In this document: positions 49,965 through 59,392 of the stretch, piece after piece
Layout: every line of letters starts with the position of its first letter
Numbering within the stretch: position 1 is the first letter of the stretch
NCBI GenBank assembly: GCA_964583095.1
Contig: CAZOVB010000003.1
Location: 62,001-126,000, forward strand
Reading direction: 5' to 3'
DNA length: 64,000 bases
DNA from: CAZOVB01 sp964583095
Lineage (GTDB): Bacteria; Planctomycetota; Phycisphaerae; SM23-33
Program-made: the position numbers and the translations under genes
Notes under the pieces: generated by a model
What the model was told of the DNA's origin: nothing
The model's database searches: none
What the model saw: the letters and a program-made list of their open reading frames with translations, nothing else

Positions 49965-51389
49965 ATGTCCGGCTTATCGGAAATGAAACTCAGCGACCAC
50001 GCGACGGATTTCATCAACGAAGATGCGTTGGAGTCCCTGTTGACCGGCCCGGCCCCGGATGTCAGCCAGGTCCGCGACATTGTGGCTAAGAGCCTGGACA
50101 AGCAGGCCCTGAGCGTCGAGGAAACCGCCCGGCTGCTCCGCGCGGAGGATCCGGAGGTCATCGAGGAGATCTTCTCAGCCGCCCGGGACCTGAAGCGCAA
50201 CGTCTATGGCAACCGGATCGTGATCTTCGCGCCGCTCTACATCGGCTCCTATTGCATCAACGACTGCGCATACTGCGCATTCAAGAGGTCCAATCCCGAC
50301 GCCCACCGCCGGACGCTGGACCCGCAGGACATTCGCCGGCAGGTGGAAGCCCTTGAAGACCGCGGCCACAAGCGCCTGATCCTCGTCTTCGGCGAGCACC
50401 CGTCTTACGATGCCCAGTTCATCGCCGATACCGTCGAGCAGGTCTACGATGTCCGCAAGGGCCACGGCGAGATCCGGCGCGTGAACATCAACGCCGCCCC
50501 GCTGGACCACGAAGGCTTCAAGCTCGTCAAGGAGGCGGGGATCGGCACGTACCAGATCTTCCAGGAGACCTACCACCACGCGACCTACGCGGCGGTGCAT
50601 CCGGCCCAGACGCGCAAGGCCGACTTCCTCTGGCGCCTGGATTCGCTGGACCGGGCCATGCAGGCAGGCTGCGACGACGTGGGCATCGGCGTGCTCTTCG
50701 GGCTCTACGACTGGAAATTTGAAGTGCTCGGCCTGGTCCGCCATGCCCTCCACCTTCAGGAGCGTTTCGATGTGGGCCCCCACACGATCAGCTTCCCGCG
50801 TCTTCAGCCGGCCTTTGGCGTGGAAATCGACGACGAGCACAGCGTCAGCGATCGGGACTTCAAACGCCTGGTGGCCATCCTGCGACTGGCCGTTCCGTAC
50901 ACCGGGCTGATCTGCACCGCCCGGGAGACGCCCGAGATGCGCCGGGAAGTCATGGAATTCGGCGTCAGCCAGATCGACGCGGGCAGCCGGATCGAACTGG
51001 GAGGCTACACCGAAGAAGGCGACGCCCAGGTCATGGAGCGCGAGCAGTTCTCCCTGGGGGACATCCGGAGCCTCGATACCGTCATGCGGGAACTGATCCA
51101 GGATGGGTACATTCCCAGCTTCTGCACGGCCTGCTATCGCCTCGGCCGCACCGGCGAGCACTTCATGGAATTCGCCGTTCCCGGCTTCATCAAGGAATAC
51201 TGCACCCCCAACGCCCTGACCACGCTGATGGAGTACCTGGTCGACTATGCCTCTGCCCAGACGCGCCAGGCCGGCGAGAACCTCATCCAGCGCGAGATTG
51301 CCCGAATGAAGGATTCCCCCCACCGGCACGAGCTGGAGGAAAAGCTCCGCAAGATCCGCCAGGACGAGCAGCGGGACCTCTATTTCTAA
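49965..51389 (+). CDS. hydG: [FeFe] hydrogenase maturase HydG (tyrosine lyase)
   Basis: The 474-residue radical SAM enzyme splits tyrosine to give CO and cyanide ligands for the H-cluster. The radical SAM motif is in GSYCINDCAYCAFKRSN. The C-terminal dangler-iron cluster motif CX2CX22C is exact (CTAC ... EYC). Other HydG features are FQETYHHATYAAVHP, DVGIGVLFGLYDWKFE and DAGSRIELGGY. The ATG at 49965 was chosen because AGGAAGG lies upstream and the length then equals other HydG proteins. aspA follows 20 bases later. Confidence 0.97.
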   Translation: MSGLSEMKLSDHATDFINEDALESLLTGPAPDVSQVRDIVAKSLDKQALSVEETARLLRAEDPEVIEEIFSAARDLKRNVYGNRIVIFAPLYIGSYCINDCAYCAFKRSNPDAHRRTLDPQDIRRQVEALEDRGHKRLILVFGEHPSYDAQFIADTVEQVYDVRKGHGEIRRVNINAAPLDHEGFKLVKEAGIGTYQIFQETYHHATYAAVHPAQTRKADFLWRLDSLDRAMQAGCDDVGIGVLFGLYDWKFEVLGLVRHALHLQERFDVGPHTISFPRLQPAFGVEIDDEHSVSDRDFKRLVAILRLAVPYTGLICTARETPEMRREVMEFGVSQIDAGSRIELGGYTEEGDAQVMEREQFSLGDIRSLDTVMRELIQDGYIPSFCTACYRLGRTGEHFMEFAVPGFIKEYCTPNALTTLMEYLVDYASAQTRQAGENLIQREIARMKDSPHRHELEEKLRKIRQDEQRDLYF

Positions 51390-51409
51390 CCGGCCCCAGG
51401 GGAAAGCCG

Positions 51410-52828
51410 ATGACCGACTTCCGCAGCGAACATGACCTTCTGGGCAGCCGGCAACTGCCCGCCGACGCCCTCCACGGGATTCACACCGTCCGGGCGGTGG
51501 AGAATTTTCCCCTGGCCCTTCGCGGGGTCCACCCGATGCTCATCCGTGCCTTCGGGGCGGTCAAGCTGGCCTGTGCGACCGTCAATCACCGCCTGGGACG
51601 GTGGGACGAGGTGACCTACGAAGCCATCGCCCAGGCCTGTCGCGAGATGACCGAAGGCAAGCTCGATGAGCACCTGCTCGTTGACGCCCTCCAAGGCGGG
51701 GCCGGGACGAGCACCAACATGAACGTCAACGAGGTGCTCGCCAACCGCACTTTGCAACTGCTGGACCGGACCCCGGGGGACTACCAGACCCTCAGCCCCA
51801 CCGAAGATATCAACCTCCACCAGTCGACCAACGATACCTTTCCCACCGCGCTGAAGGTCGCAGGCATCTGGCTGCTGGTCGAACTGGAACAGGCCGTCGT
51901 CCAGCTCCAGGAAGCCTTCCAGGAGAAGGAAAAGCAGTTCGCCCACATCGTCAAGGTCGGCAGAACGCAGTACCAGGACGCCGTCCTGACCACCCTGGGC
52001 AGGGAGATGGCCTCCTATGCCGAGGCACTCAGCCGCGACCGCTGGCGACTCTACAAGTGCCAGGAACGCCTGCGGGTGGTGAACCTGGGAGGCACGGCCA
52101 TCGGGACCGGACTGGGCGCGCCGCGCCGGTTCATCTTCCAAGCCACCGAGCAACTCAGGCAGATTACCTCCCTGGGCCTGGCCCGGGCGGAGAATCTCGT
52201 CGAAGCCACACAGAACGCCGACGTGTTTGTCGAGGTCTCGGGCATCTGCAAGGCGCTGGCCTCAACGCTGCTGAAGATCGCCGGCGACCTGCGCCTGCTC
52301 TCTTCCGGGCCCGACAGCGGACTGGGAGAGATCCGTCTGCCGGCCCGGCAGGCGGGCAGCTCCATCATGCCCGGCAAGGTCAACCCGGTGGTCCCCGAGG
52401 CCGTCAGCCAGGTCTCGATGCTCGTTTTCGGCTACGACCAGACGATTGCCCAGGCAGCCTCGGCCGGTTCGCTGGAGCTCAACGCCTTCGGGCCCCTGAT
52501 CGCCGAATGTCTGCTTTCGTCGCTTTCGATGCTCACGCGCGCCGCAACGATCTTCCGCACGCACTGCGTAGCCCAGCTCGAAGCCGACGAGCAACGCTGC
52601 CTGCGTCACGTGGAAAACGCCACGGCCTGCCTGACCGCCCTGCTGGAAAGAATCGGCTACGAGCAGGCTACCGAGGTCGCCGGCGAGGCGCGCCGAACCG
52701 GCAGGAGCATCAAGCAGATCCTCCTGGAAAAAAAGCTTGTGACCGAAGAGGAATTCGACCAGGCCGTCAGCGCCGAACGCGTCAACGCCCTGGGAAGCAG
52801 ACCCCAACCGCCGCAAAAGGACTCCTGA
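51410..52828 (+). CDS. aspA: Aspartate ammonia-lyase within the maturation operon
   Basis: The 472-residue lyase releases ammonia from aspartate to give fumarate. It carries AGTSTNMNVNEVLANRTL, the substrate region HQSTNDTFPTALKV, VGRTQYQDAVLTTLG, and the signature loop GSSIMPGKVNPVVPEAVSQV, with a typical aspartase length. Fumarase C shares the fold, so specificity is not certain from sequence alone. It lies between hydG and hydF (three bases before hydF), which supports a role in supplying ammonia for the bridging amine of the H-cluster rather than general catabolism. Confidence 0.9.
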   Translation: MTDFRSEHDLLGSRQLPADALHGIHTVRAVENFPLALRGVHPMLIRAFGAVKLACATVNHRLGRWDEVTYEAIAQACREMTEGKLDEHLLVDALQGGAGTSTNMNVNEVLANRTLQLLDRTPGDYQTLSPTEDINLHQSTNDTFPTALKVAGIWLLVELEQAVVQLQEAFQEKEKQFAHIVKVGRTQYQDAVLTTLGREMASYAEALSRDRWRLYKCQERLRVVNLGGTAIGTGLGAPRRFIFQATEQLRQITSLGLARAENLVEATQNADVFVEVSGICKALASTLLKIAGDLRLLSSGPDSGLGEIRLPARQAGSSIMPGKVNPVVPEAVSQVSMLVFGYDQTIAQAASAGSLELNAFGPLIAECLLSSLSMLTRAATIFRTHCVAQLEADEQRCLRHVENATACLTALLERIGYEQATEVAGEARRTGRSIKQILLEKKLVTEEEFDQAVSAERVNALGSRPQPPQKDS

Positions 52829-52831
52829 GCG

Positions 52832-54070
52832 ATGGCCGGCCAGAAAACACCCAAAGGCTTCCGCCTTCACATCGGCCTGTTTGGCCGCCGCAACGCGGGC
52901 AAAAGCTCCATCCTCAACGCCCTGACGCGTCAGCAGGTCTCGATCGTCTCGGATATCGCCGGAACCACCACCGATCCGGTCGAAAAGCCCATGGAACTGC
53001 TGCCCCTCGGGCCGGTGCTGTTCATCGATACCGCCGGCATCGACGATGTCGGCGACCTGGGCCAGATGCGCGTGGGCAAGACCCGCCAGGTCTTCGATCG
53101 GACCGATATCGGCGTGATCGTCGCCCCCCAGGGCCAGTGGGGGCCGTTCGAGCAGCAGATCCTCCAGGAGTGTAAGCAGCGACAGACGCCCGTCATCGCG
53201 GTGTTCAACAAGTCCGACCTGGCCGGACCCGACGAGAGAATCCTCGCCGAGCTGAAGCAGCAGAAAGTCCCCGTGGTGACCACCGTTGCCCCCAGCGGCC
53301 AGGGCGTGCTGGACCTGCGAGAAGCCCTGATCCGCTCTGCCCCCGAAGAATACATCAACGCCCCGACCATCGCCGGGGACCTGGTTGCCCCCGGGCAAGC
53401 CGCCGTGCTGGTGGTCCCCATCGACAAGGAAGCCCCCAAGGGCCGATTGATTCTTCCCCAGGTGCAGACCATCCGCGACCTGCTGGACAACGACGCCTGG
53501 AGCATCGTCGTCAAGGAACGCGAGTTGCGCGAAGCCCTCTCGCTTCTCAACCGGCCCCCTGCCCTGGTGATCACCGATTCCCAGGCGTTTCTCAAAGTCG
53601 CAGCCGATACGCCCGACGGCATCCCGATGACGAGCTTTTCCATCCTCTTTGCCCGGATGAAGGGCGACCTGACGGAGATGGTCCGCGGGGCGATGAAAAT
53701 CGACGAGCTCAGGCCCGGAGATCGGGTCCTCGTGGCCGAGGCGTGCTCGCATCATCCCATCGGCGAAGACATAGGCCGCGTCAAGATCCCCCGCTGGCTG
53801 CGACAGTACGTGGGCGGACAGTTGGAATTCACCACCGTGCAAGGGCACGACTTCCCCGAAGATGTCTCGGACTACCGTTTGATCATCCATTGCGGCGCGT
53901 GCATGTGGAACCGCCGGGAAATGCTCTCCCGGATCCTCCGGGCCCGCCAGGCAAAGGTACCGATCACCAACTACGGCCTGACCATCGCCTATTCGTTGGG
54001 GATTTTCGACCGCGCGCTGTCTCCCTTCCCCGCAGCGCGGGACGTATACCAGACCCATCAGGGGGCCTGA
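52832..54070 (+). CDS. hydF: [FeFe] hydrogenase maturation GTPase HydF
   Basis: The 412-residue scaffold carries and transfers the assembled diiron subcluster to HydA. It shows the GTPase P-loop GRRNAGKSSILNAL, switch region AGTTTDPVEKPMEL, DTAGIDD and FNKSD, then a dimerisation domain. The C-terminal cluster domain has ligands in EACSHHP and HCGACMWNRR (CxH then HCxxC). It is the last gene of the 14-kb hydrogenase run. About 170 bases separate it from the next gene, and I see no clear terminator there. Confidence 0.97.
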   Translation: MAGQKTPKGFRLHIGLFGRRNAGKSSILNALTRQQVSIVSDIAGTTTDPVEKPMELLPLGPVLFIDTAGIDDVGDLGQMRVGKTRQVFDRTDIGVIVAPQGQWGPFEQQILQECKQRQTPVIAVFNKSDLAGPDERILAELKQQKVPVVTTVAPSGQGVLDLREALIRSAPEEYINAPTIAGDLVAPGQAAVLVVPIDKEAPKGRLILPQVQTIRDLLDNDAWSIVVKERELREALSLLNRPPALVITDSQAFLKVAADTPDGIPMTSFSILFARMKGDLTEMVRGAMKIDELRPGDRVLVAEACSHHPIGEDIGRVKIPRWLRQYVGGQLEFTTVQGHDFPEDVSDYRLIIHCGACMWNRREMLSRILRARQAKVPITNYGLTIAYSLGIFDRALSPFPAARDVYQTHQGA

Positions 54071-54241
54071 TTCCCGGCATTTCCTGAAATCCTGCTGCAA
54101 AATTTCGACCAAACGTGTAGGATAGTGGATGCCAATCGGGGCCGGATCTTTGTAATTCTCCCGGGATTCACTTCGCGATCCGGCGGATTTTTACCAGAAA
54201 GGTCGAGGACTCCGAGCCATCGAAGATCGGGGAGTATGGGC

Positions 54242-56701
54242 ATGAACGCAGGAAGATGGATCTTGAGTTGGGTGGTCGTGGCGGCCCTTGCAGGAGCGGG
54301 CCTGGGCCAGTTGGCCCCCGAACAGGCCGATGAAATCGTCGAGGCCGAAGGAGTTTCGGTCCCTGTGCCCGATCTCTCGGAATCCCAGGCAGAGGAATTC
54401 GCAACCGAAGCCGAAGAAGACGAGGCTTCCGAATCTGAAAGCTCCGCACCGCAGAGCTCCGATGCGGCATCGGAAGGGCCTGGGAAGTCCGCTTCGTCCG
54501 AAGAAGCCGCTGCCCCGGCCGGGGAGGACCCTCACAGTCCGGAACCGGTTGACTCGAACATCCCCCTGCCCCAGCGACTCCGGGACGCGGTAGAACAGTG
54601 CGTCCTGGCCTGTGTTTCAGGCCAGGCCACCGTCGACGAGGCCTCCCGAGCCCTGATCGCCCTGTACGATCCGATTCTCGAGGTAGGGCGCAGTTCGGAC
54701 ATGCCGGCCGAGACCGAAACCCAGCTTCGCATGGCTGATGCCCTGCATCGCATGGCCCTGGATGCGCGTATCCGGAGGATCGAGCTGAAGCTCCGCCGGC
54801 CCCTGCGGGAGAAATTCTGCGCCTTTTGCAGCCGATACCCCGCGATTTTTGAAGACCTGATGGATACCGACATCGGGGTTCGCGTGGCAGCCCTGGAGAG
54901 ATTGCGCACGACCCGGGACCCGGAGAAGCTTGGGACTCCCATGGCCGGGATGTGCCTCTACCACCCCTCGGCGGAGGTCGTCTCCAAGGCCATGGAAGTG
55001 GTCAACCAGCAGGAGTATGAAGACCCGTTCGTGGTGGACGGGCTGATTCGCATCGCCAAGGCCTATTACGAATGGGACGGCTACTGGTACGACGCGGACA
55101 GCAATCAGCAAATCGCCGTCAAAGCCCTGGGGGTTCTGTACAACTTCAGGAGTCCCCACGCTTCGGCGAAGCTGGCCGAACTGCTCACCCAGGGAACCAG
55201 CGATGATACGCCCAGGCTGCGGCTGATCGAAACGCTGGGGGCCTCGGGCGACCTTCGCCTCGTACCCTATCTCAAGAATCATCTGTCCTCGACGCATATC
55301 AACGATACCACCGAAGGGCCGGATTTCAAAGTTACCAGCGCCCCCTGCGACCGGGCGCTACTGACGTTGATCCTCCTGTCCGGTTCGCGGTTCTCCAGCT
55401 ATCGCGTGGTCGTGCTGGAAACCGAATGGGGCCGGGCCCTGTACGGCTTCGAGTCGGCCAAAGACCGCCGGTTCGCCCTCAAGAAGTTCAAGGAATGGTA
55501 CAACCGTCACAAGGACGGCAAACTCAAGGACCTGCCCCCCCTGCAAGCCCGGGATCCCTCGGACGAGGACCCGCCCGCGACATCGCCGGCCCGGGAGACT
55601 GCCCTTCCCGAAATTGACGCCCTGGTCGCGGAGCTCCACGAGGCCTGCCGGGAGGAGATGGCCAATTTCCAGGCCGACCGCTACCGGACCCGCCGCCAGG
55701 CCGTCGAAAATCTCCTGCATCTGCACCGGAGCTTCACCGGGGAGCTCACCGACAGGGGCCTCCTGGCCGGAGGCCCGGCACGCGGGCTTTGCGTGGACGT
55801 CCTGGGGAAAGTCGTCGCCGAAACGCGCCTGACCGCGGTCCTTGCCGGGTCCCGCCTGGAAGGCCGCCGTAAGCTCATCGAAGCCTTCAACGGCGACGCC
55901 ACCATCCGCCAGGGCTTCTACTCCCTGCGATGGAGCGAGAGAGCCGATGCGCTGCGATGGCTGGGACATGACAGCCGGCGCCTCCAGGCCGCCGAGCAGA
56001 TCCTCCTGGACGGGCTCCTCGATGCCAGCCCCATCATCCAGGCCGCTTCGGTAGAGGCCATGGCCCAGGCCAAGCCCACCAGCCCCCGGTTGATCGAGGC
56101 GGCTGGAACGCTGATGATCCGATCGCTCCGGCATAACCCCGATGTCAGCTATCGAGTCCGTTTTTACGACGAGGACGACCAGACCATGCCTTTGCATTTG
56201 ATCCAGCTCTTTGGTGAGCTCGATTCCACCCAGAGCCTGCCCTATCTTCTCGGTGCAATGAGGGTGATCGACACCTACAGCCGCGATGAACTCCCGGCCC
56301 GGCTGATCTTCAAGCTCCTGGGCGACAGCGGCAACAAGAATGTAATTCCGGTGTTGCTGGCCTCGCTGGAGAATAACGATTCCCTGATGTCCCGCGGCAA
56401 CGGGGAGATCAACCTCGAGATCTGCGAGGCCGACCAGGCCCTGCGCGCCCTGATCCGCCTGACCGGCCAGGACGAAAAGGACTACAACTTCCTGTATTGG
56501 CCCAAGGATGAATGGGATACCGAGCAGGAGCTGGTTCGGCTGTTCGGCTTCCCCAACGATAACGCCCGCAACAAGGCGATCGCCAAGTTCCGCAAATGGT
56601 GGGACAAACACAAGAACGACAAGGAATACCGGAAGCTCGTCGCGCCCGAACCGGTCAGGCTGCCCGATACGCAGGAGCAATTGCCTATCTTCGGCAAGTA
56701 A
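54242..56701 (+). CDS. Large secreted HEAT-repeat protein
   Basis: The 819-residue protein starts at the ATG at 54242 (GGGGAG seven bases upstream) with a signal peptide (NAGRWILSWVVVAALAGAGL). A low-complexity acidic Glu/Ser/Ala-rich linker covers about residues 28-100. HEAT-like helical repeats fill most of the rest (GVRVAALERLRTTRDPEKLG; LIRIAKAYYEWDGYWYDADS; IQAASVEAMAQAKPTSPRLI). Two copies of a similar block, ending KFKEWYNRHKDGKL and KFRKWWDKHKNDKEY, suggest internal duplication. Function unknown. It could be a protein scaffold outside the cytoplasm, like the gene at 7772-9943. Confidence 0.85.
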   Translation: MNAGRWILSWVVVAALAGAGLGQLAPEQADEIVEAEGVSVPVPDLSESQAEEFATEAEEDEASESESSAPQSSDAASEGPGKSASSEEAAAPAGEDPHSPEPVDSNIPLPQRLRDAVEQCVLACVSGQATVDEASRALIALYDPILEVGRSSDMPAETETQLRMADALHRMALDARIRRIELKLRRPLREKFCAFCSRYPAIFEDLMDTDIGVRVAALERLRTTRDPEKLGTPMAGMCLYHPSAEVVSKAMEVVNQQEYEDPFVVDGLIRIAKAYYEWDGYWYDADSNQQIAVKALGVLYNFRSPHASAKLAELLTQGTSDDTPRLRLIETLGASGDLRLVPYLKNHLSSTHINDTTEGPDFKVTSAPCDRALLTLILLSGSRFSSYRVVVLETEWGRALYGFESAKDRRFALKKFKEWYNRHKDGKLKDLPPLQARDPSDEDPPATSPARETALPEIDALVAELHEACREEMANFQADRYRTRRQAVENLLHLHRSFTGELTDRGLLAGGPARGLCVDVLGKVVAETRLTAVLAGSRLEGRRKLIEAFNGDATIRQGFYSLRWSERADALRWLGHDSRRLQAAEQILLDGLLDASPIIQAASVEAMAQAKPTSPRLIEAAGTLMIRSLRHNPDVSYRVRFYDEDDQTMPLHLIQLFGELDSTQSLPYLLGAMRVIDTYSRDELPARLIFKLLGDSGNKNVIPVLLASLENNDSLMSRGNGEINLEICEADQALRALIRLTGQDEKDYNFLYWPKDEWDTEQELVRLFGFPNDNARNKAIAKFRKWWDKHKNDKEYRKLVAPEPVRLPDTQEQLPIFGK

Positions 56702-56968
56702 AGCGCCCTGGGCCTTTGGCGTGCAACCTCTGCGCTTCGCTCTGGGAGTTGATGGGCCTTTCGGACTGGAAGCATCGGCTCCCCTGCAGCATTTCTCGTC
56801 AAGCGGATGACTCTTGCCCCTCGAACCGTGCCCGCGTATCTTCTTACGCTGCCATAACAGTCCGTTTGAAGACGGTTCCCGTCGAGTTTCGGGGACCCCG
56901 CTGGACAGGCAGCCGGGCCGATCTGAGCAGAGGCCGGTTTTCCGGGCTGACAGAAGGGAGTCTGATAC

Positions 56969-58363
56969 ATGAAACGCACAAGGATCCAGGACGCCTTGAC
57001 CAACGTTGCCCCCCCGGCAGAGGTGGTTGTCTGCGGCTGGGTACGCACCGTCCGCACCAGCAAGGGGGGATTCAGCTTCCTCCAGCTCAACGACGGTTCC
57101 TGCCTGGCCAATCTCCAGGTGGTGGCCGATAGCAACCTGGACAACTACGAATCCCAGATCGTTCCGTTGCCCTCGGGGGCCAGCGTCTGCGTGACGGGCA
57201 CGCTTGTCGAATCCCAGGGCAAGGGCCAGTCGGTGGAAGTTCAGGCCTCGGAAGTGGAGGTGCTGGGAACCAGCGACGCCGAGACCTACCCGATGCAGCA
57301 GAAGCGGCACTCGTTCGAGTTTCTGCGCAGCCAGGCCCACCTGCGAATGCGAACCAACACCTTCGGCGCGATCGCGCGCGTCCGGAATACCATCTGCGCC
57401 GCGATCCACGAATTCTTCCAGCAGCGAGGTTTTCTGTATATCCACACGCCGATCATCACCGCCAGCGACTGCGAAGGCGCCGGGCAGATGTTCCGCGTGA
57501 GCACCCTCGACGCCTGCAACCCGCCCCGCCTGGAAGACGGAAACGTGGACTTCGACCGCGACTTCTTCGCAAGACCCTCCTTCCTGACCGTCTCGGGCCA
57601 GCTCGAGGCCGAAACCTACGCCTGCGCCCTGGGCGATGTCTACACCTTCGGGCCCACCTTCCGGGCGGAGAATTCCAACACGCCCCGCCACCTGGCCGAG
57701 TTCTGGATGGTCGAGCCGGAAATGGCCTTTACCGACCTTACCGGCGATGCCGACCTGGCCGAGGAATTCCTCAAACACGTCTTCTCGGCCGCCCTGGAGC
57801 GGAATCCCGAGGACATGGAGCTGTTCAACAAGTGGGTGGACAAGACCACCATCGAGACGCTTGAGAACATTGTAGAGAGCGATTTTGTGCGACTCAGCTA
57901 CACCGACGCAATCGACAAGCTCCGCCAGGCCGACCGCAAATGGGAATTTGTCCCCGAGTGGGGCTGCGACCTCCAGACCGAGCACGAGCGCTACCTCACC
58001 GAGGAGAGGTTCAAGAGGCCGGTGATCGTCACGGACTACCCCAAGCAGATCAAGGCGTTCTACATGCGCCTTAACGACGACGACAAAACCGTCGCAGCCA
58101 TGGATGTCCTGGTGCCCAAGATCGGGGAGATCATCGGCGGATCGCAGCGCGAAGAACGCCTGGACGTGCTCGAAGAGCGGATGCGCCGGTGCGACCTGGA
58201 CCCGCAACACTACTGGTGGTACCTGGACCTGCGACGCTACGGCTCGGTGCCCCACGCCGGCTTCGGGCTGGGCCTGGAACGCTGCGTCCAGTTCGTAACG
58301 GGCATGGCCAACATCCGGGACGTGATTCCCTACCCTCGCACGCCGCGCAATGTGGATTTCTGA
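56969..58363 (+). CDS. asnS: Asparagine-tRNA ligase
   Basis: The 464-residue class II synthetase charges tRNA-Asn. It has an N-terminal OB-fold (VVVCGWVRTVRTSKGGFSFL) and the class II motifs: SFEFLRSQAHLRMRTNTFG, motif 2 FRAENSNTPRHLAEFWMVEP, and motif 3 GFGLGLERCVQFVTGM. AAGGGAG precedes the ATG. The 267-base gap before it shows no other gene or clear signal. With gatC and gatA also in the window, the cell probably uses the amidotransferase for Gln-tRNA; that is inference. Confidence 0.97.
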   Translation: MKRTRIQDALTNVAPPAEVVVCGWVRTVRTSKGGFSFLQLNDGSCLANLQVVADSNLDNYESQIVPLPSGASVCVTGTLVESQGKGQSVEVQASEVEVLGTSDAETYPMQQKRHSFEFLRSQAHLRMRTNTFGAIARVRNTICAAIHEFFQQRGFLYIHTPIITASDCEGAGQMFRVSTLDACNPPRLEDGNVDFDRDFFARPSFLTVSGQLEAETYACALGDVYTFGPTFRAENSNTPRHLAEFWMVEPEMAFTDLTGDADLAEEFLKHVFSAALERNPEDMELFNKWVDKTTIETLENIVESDFVRLSYTDAIDKLRQADRKWEFVPEWGCDLQTEHERYLTEERFKRPVIVTDYPKQIKAFYMRLNDDDKTVAAMDVLVPKIGEIIGGSQREERLDVLEERMRRCDLDPQHYWWYLDLRRYGSVPHAGFGLGLERCVQFVTGMANIRDVIPYPRTPRNVDF

Positions 58364-58389
58364 TGACGTGGCGGGAGTAGAATGTCCTG

Positions 58390-58992
58390 ATGAAGGTCCA
58401 GTTGCATCTGCATACCAGTCGTTACAGCTTCTGCGCCATGGAAAGCCCGGTGCGGATGCTGCGCGCGCTTTGCCGGCTGGACTACGATGCCGTCTTTATC
58501 ACCGAGCACGATGCGCTCTGGTCCGAAGGGGAACTTCAGGAGCTGCGCGAGCAGTTTCCGCAGATCGCCATTCATCCCGGACTGGAAAAGAGCGTCCAGG
58601 GCCAGCACCTGCTGATCCTCGGCGCCGCGGACCCGGCCTTTCTGGAAATGGAGGACATGCAGGAAATTCTCGCCAAGGCCCGGCAGGGCGACCTGCCCAC
58701 CATCCTGGCCCACCCGTTCCGGTGGGAAGGCGGCGACGCGGTTCTTCGAAGCGGCCAGGAGTTGCCCGACGCGATCGAGCTGCGGACCTGCAATCAGCAG
58801 GGGCCTGCCCTTGTCTCAGCCGCTGCCGGGGCCGGGGCCCTTTCGCTTCCAACCGTCAACGCCGACGACGCCCACAGCCTGGACATGCTCGGGCAATACT
58901 GGATCGAAACGCGAGAAGACTTTTCCACCCCCCAGGAGCTTCGCAGGATTCTACTGGCCGGTGCCTACGACCGCTGCGAAGCGGGCGCATAG
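58390..58992 (+). CDS. PHP-domain phosphoesterase-like protein
   Basis: The 200-residue protein has the PHP metal motifs: VQLHLHTSRYSFC, VFITEHDALW, a Glu/His region (IAIHPGLEKS), ILAHPFRW and VNADDAHSLDML. PHP proteins hydrolyse phosphoesters, often small nucleotides or sugar phosphates; the substrate is unknown. A TAGAAT -10-like box (58378-58383) ends six bases before the ATG, so the mRNA could be leaderless, but GGGAG at 58373-58377 could also act as a distant ribosome site. It follows asnS by 26 bases. Confidence 0.8.
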   Translation: MKVQLHLHTSRYSFCAMESPVRMLRALCRLDYDAVFITEHDALWSEGELQELREQFPQIAIHPGLEKSVQGQHLLILGAADPAFLEMEDMQEILAKARQGDLPTILAHPFRWEGGDAVLRSGQELPDAIELRTCNQQGPALVSAAAGAGALSLPTVNADDAHSLDMLGQYWIETREDFSTPQELRRILLAGAYDRCEAGA

Positions 58993-58993
58993 C

Positions 58994-59020
58994 AAAAGCC
59001 CGCCAAGCGTACCGGCGGGC
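58994..59020 (-). terminator. Intrinsic terminator after infA
   Basis: On the minus strand GCCCGCC (59014-59020) pairs with GGCGGGC (58998-59004) around a nine-base loop, followed by TTTT. It lies just past the infA stop and between it and the convergent PHP gene. Confidence 0.75.
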
Positions 59021-59043
59021 ATGGGGTGCAACCGGATCGACAC

Positions 59044-59271
59044 CTACCGCTGGCGGTAGACGATCCGGCCTTTGGTCAAATCGTACGGGCTCAACTGCAC
59101 CAGAACCGTATCGCCCGGCGTGATGCGGATGTAATGGCGTCGCATCTTGCCGGAAATATGACCGATGATCTCGTGCTTGTTGTCGCCCATCTCGATTTCC
59201 AGCCGGAACATCGCGTTGGGCAAAGCGGCCTTGACCGTTGCTTCTACTTCAATGACATCGCCTTTGGGCAT
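59044..59271 (-). CDS. infA: Translation initiation factor IF-1
   Basis: The 75-residue S1-type OB-fold protein binds the ribosomal A site during initiation. It starts MPKGDVIEVEATVKAALPNA with AAGGAGTG upstream and carries FRLEIEMGDNKHEIIGHISG and MRRHYIRITPGDTVLVQLSP, typical of IF-1. It stands alone on the minus strand. Length and ending (KGRIVYR) match the family. Confidence 0.96.
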   Translation of the reverse strand: MPKGDVIEVEATVKAALPNAMFRLEIEMGDNKHEIIGHISGKMRRHYIRITPGDTVLVQLSPYDLTKGRIVYRQR

Positions 59272-59392
59272 AACACTCCTTGGTGAAAAAAGTCGAATGA
59301 CCCCGAGAGGGTGCAAGGTACTCTACCCTCCACGGGGCCAAACGTCAACGACTCAGATGATGCGGACATTTCTTCCAGGCCCGTGACCCGGC

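Noticed and set aside
55358..58255. A 965-codon open frame on the minus strand.
   Set aside because: It lies antisense to the HEAT gene and asnS. High GC leaves long open antisense frames; its composition shows no motif, while the plus-strand genes have clear family motifs.
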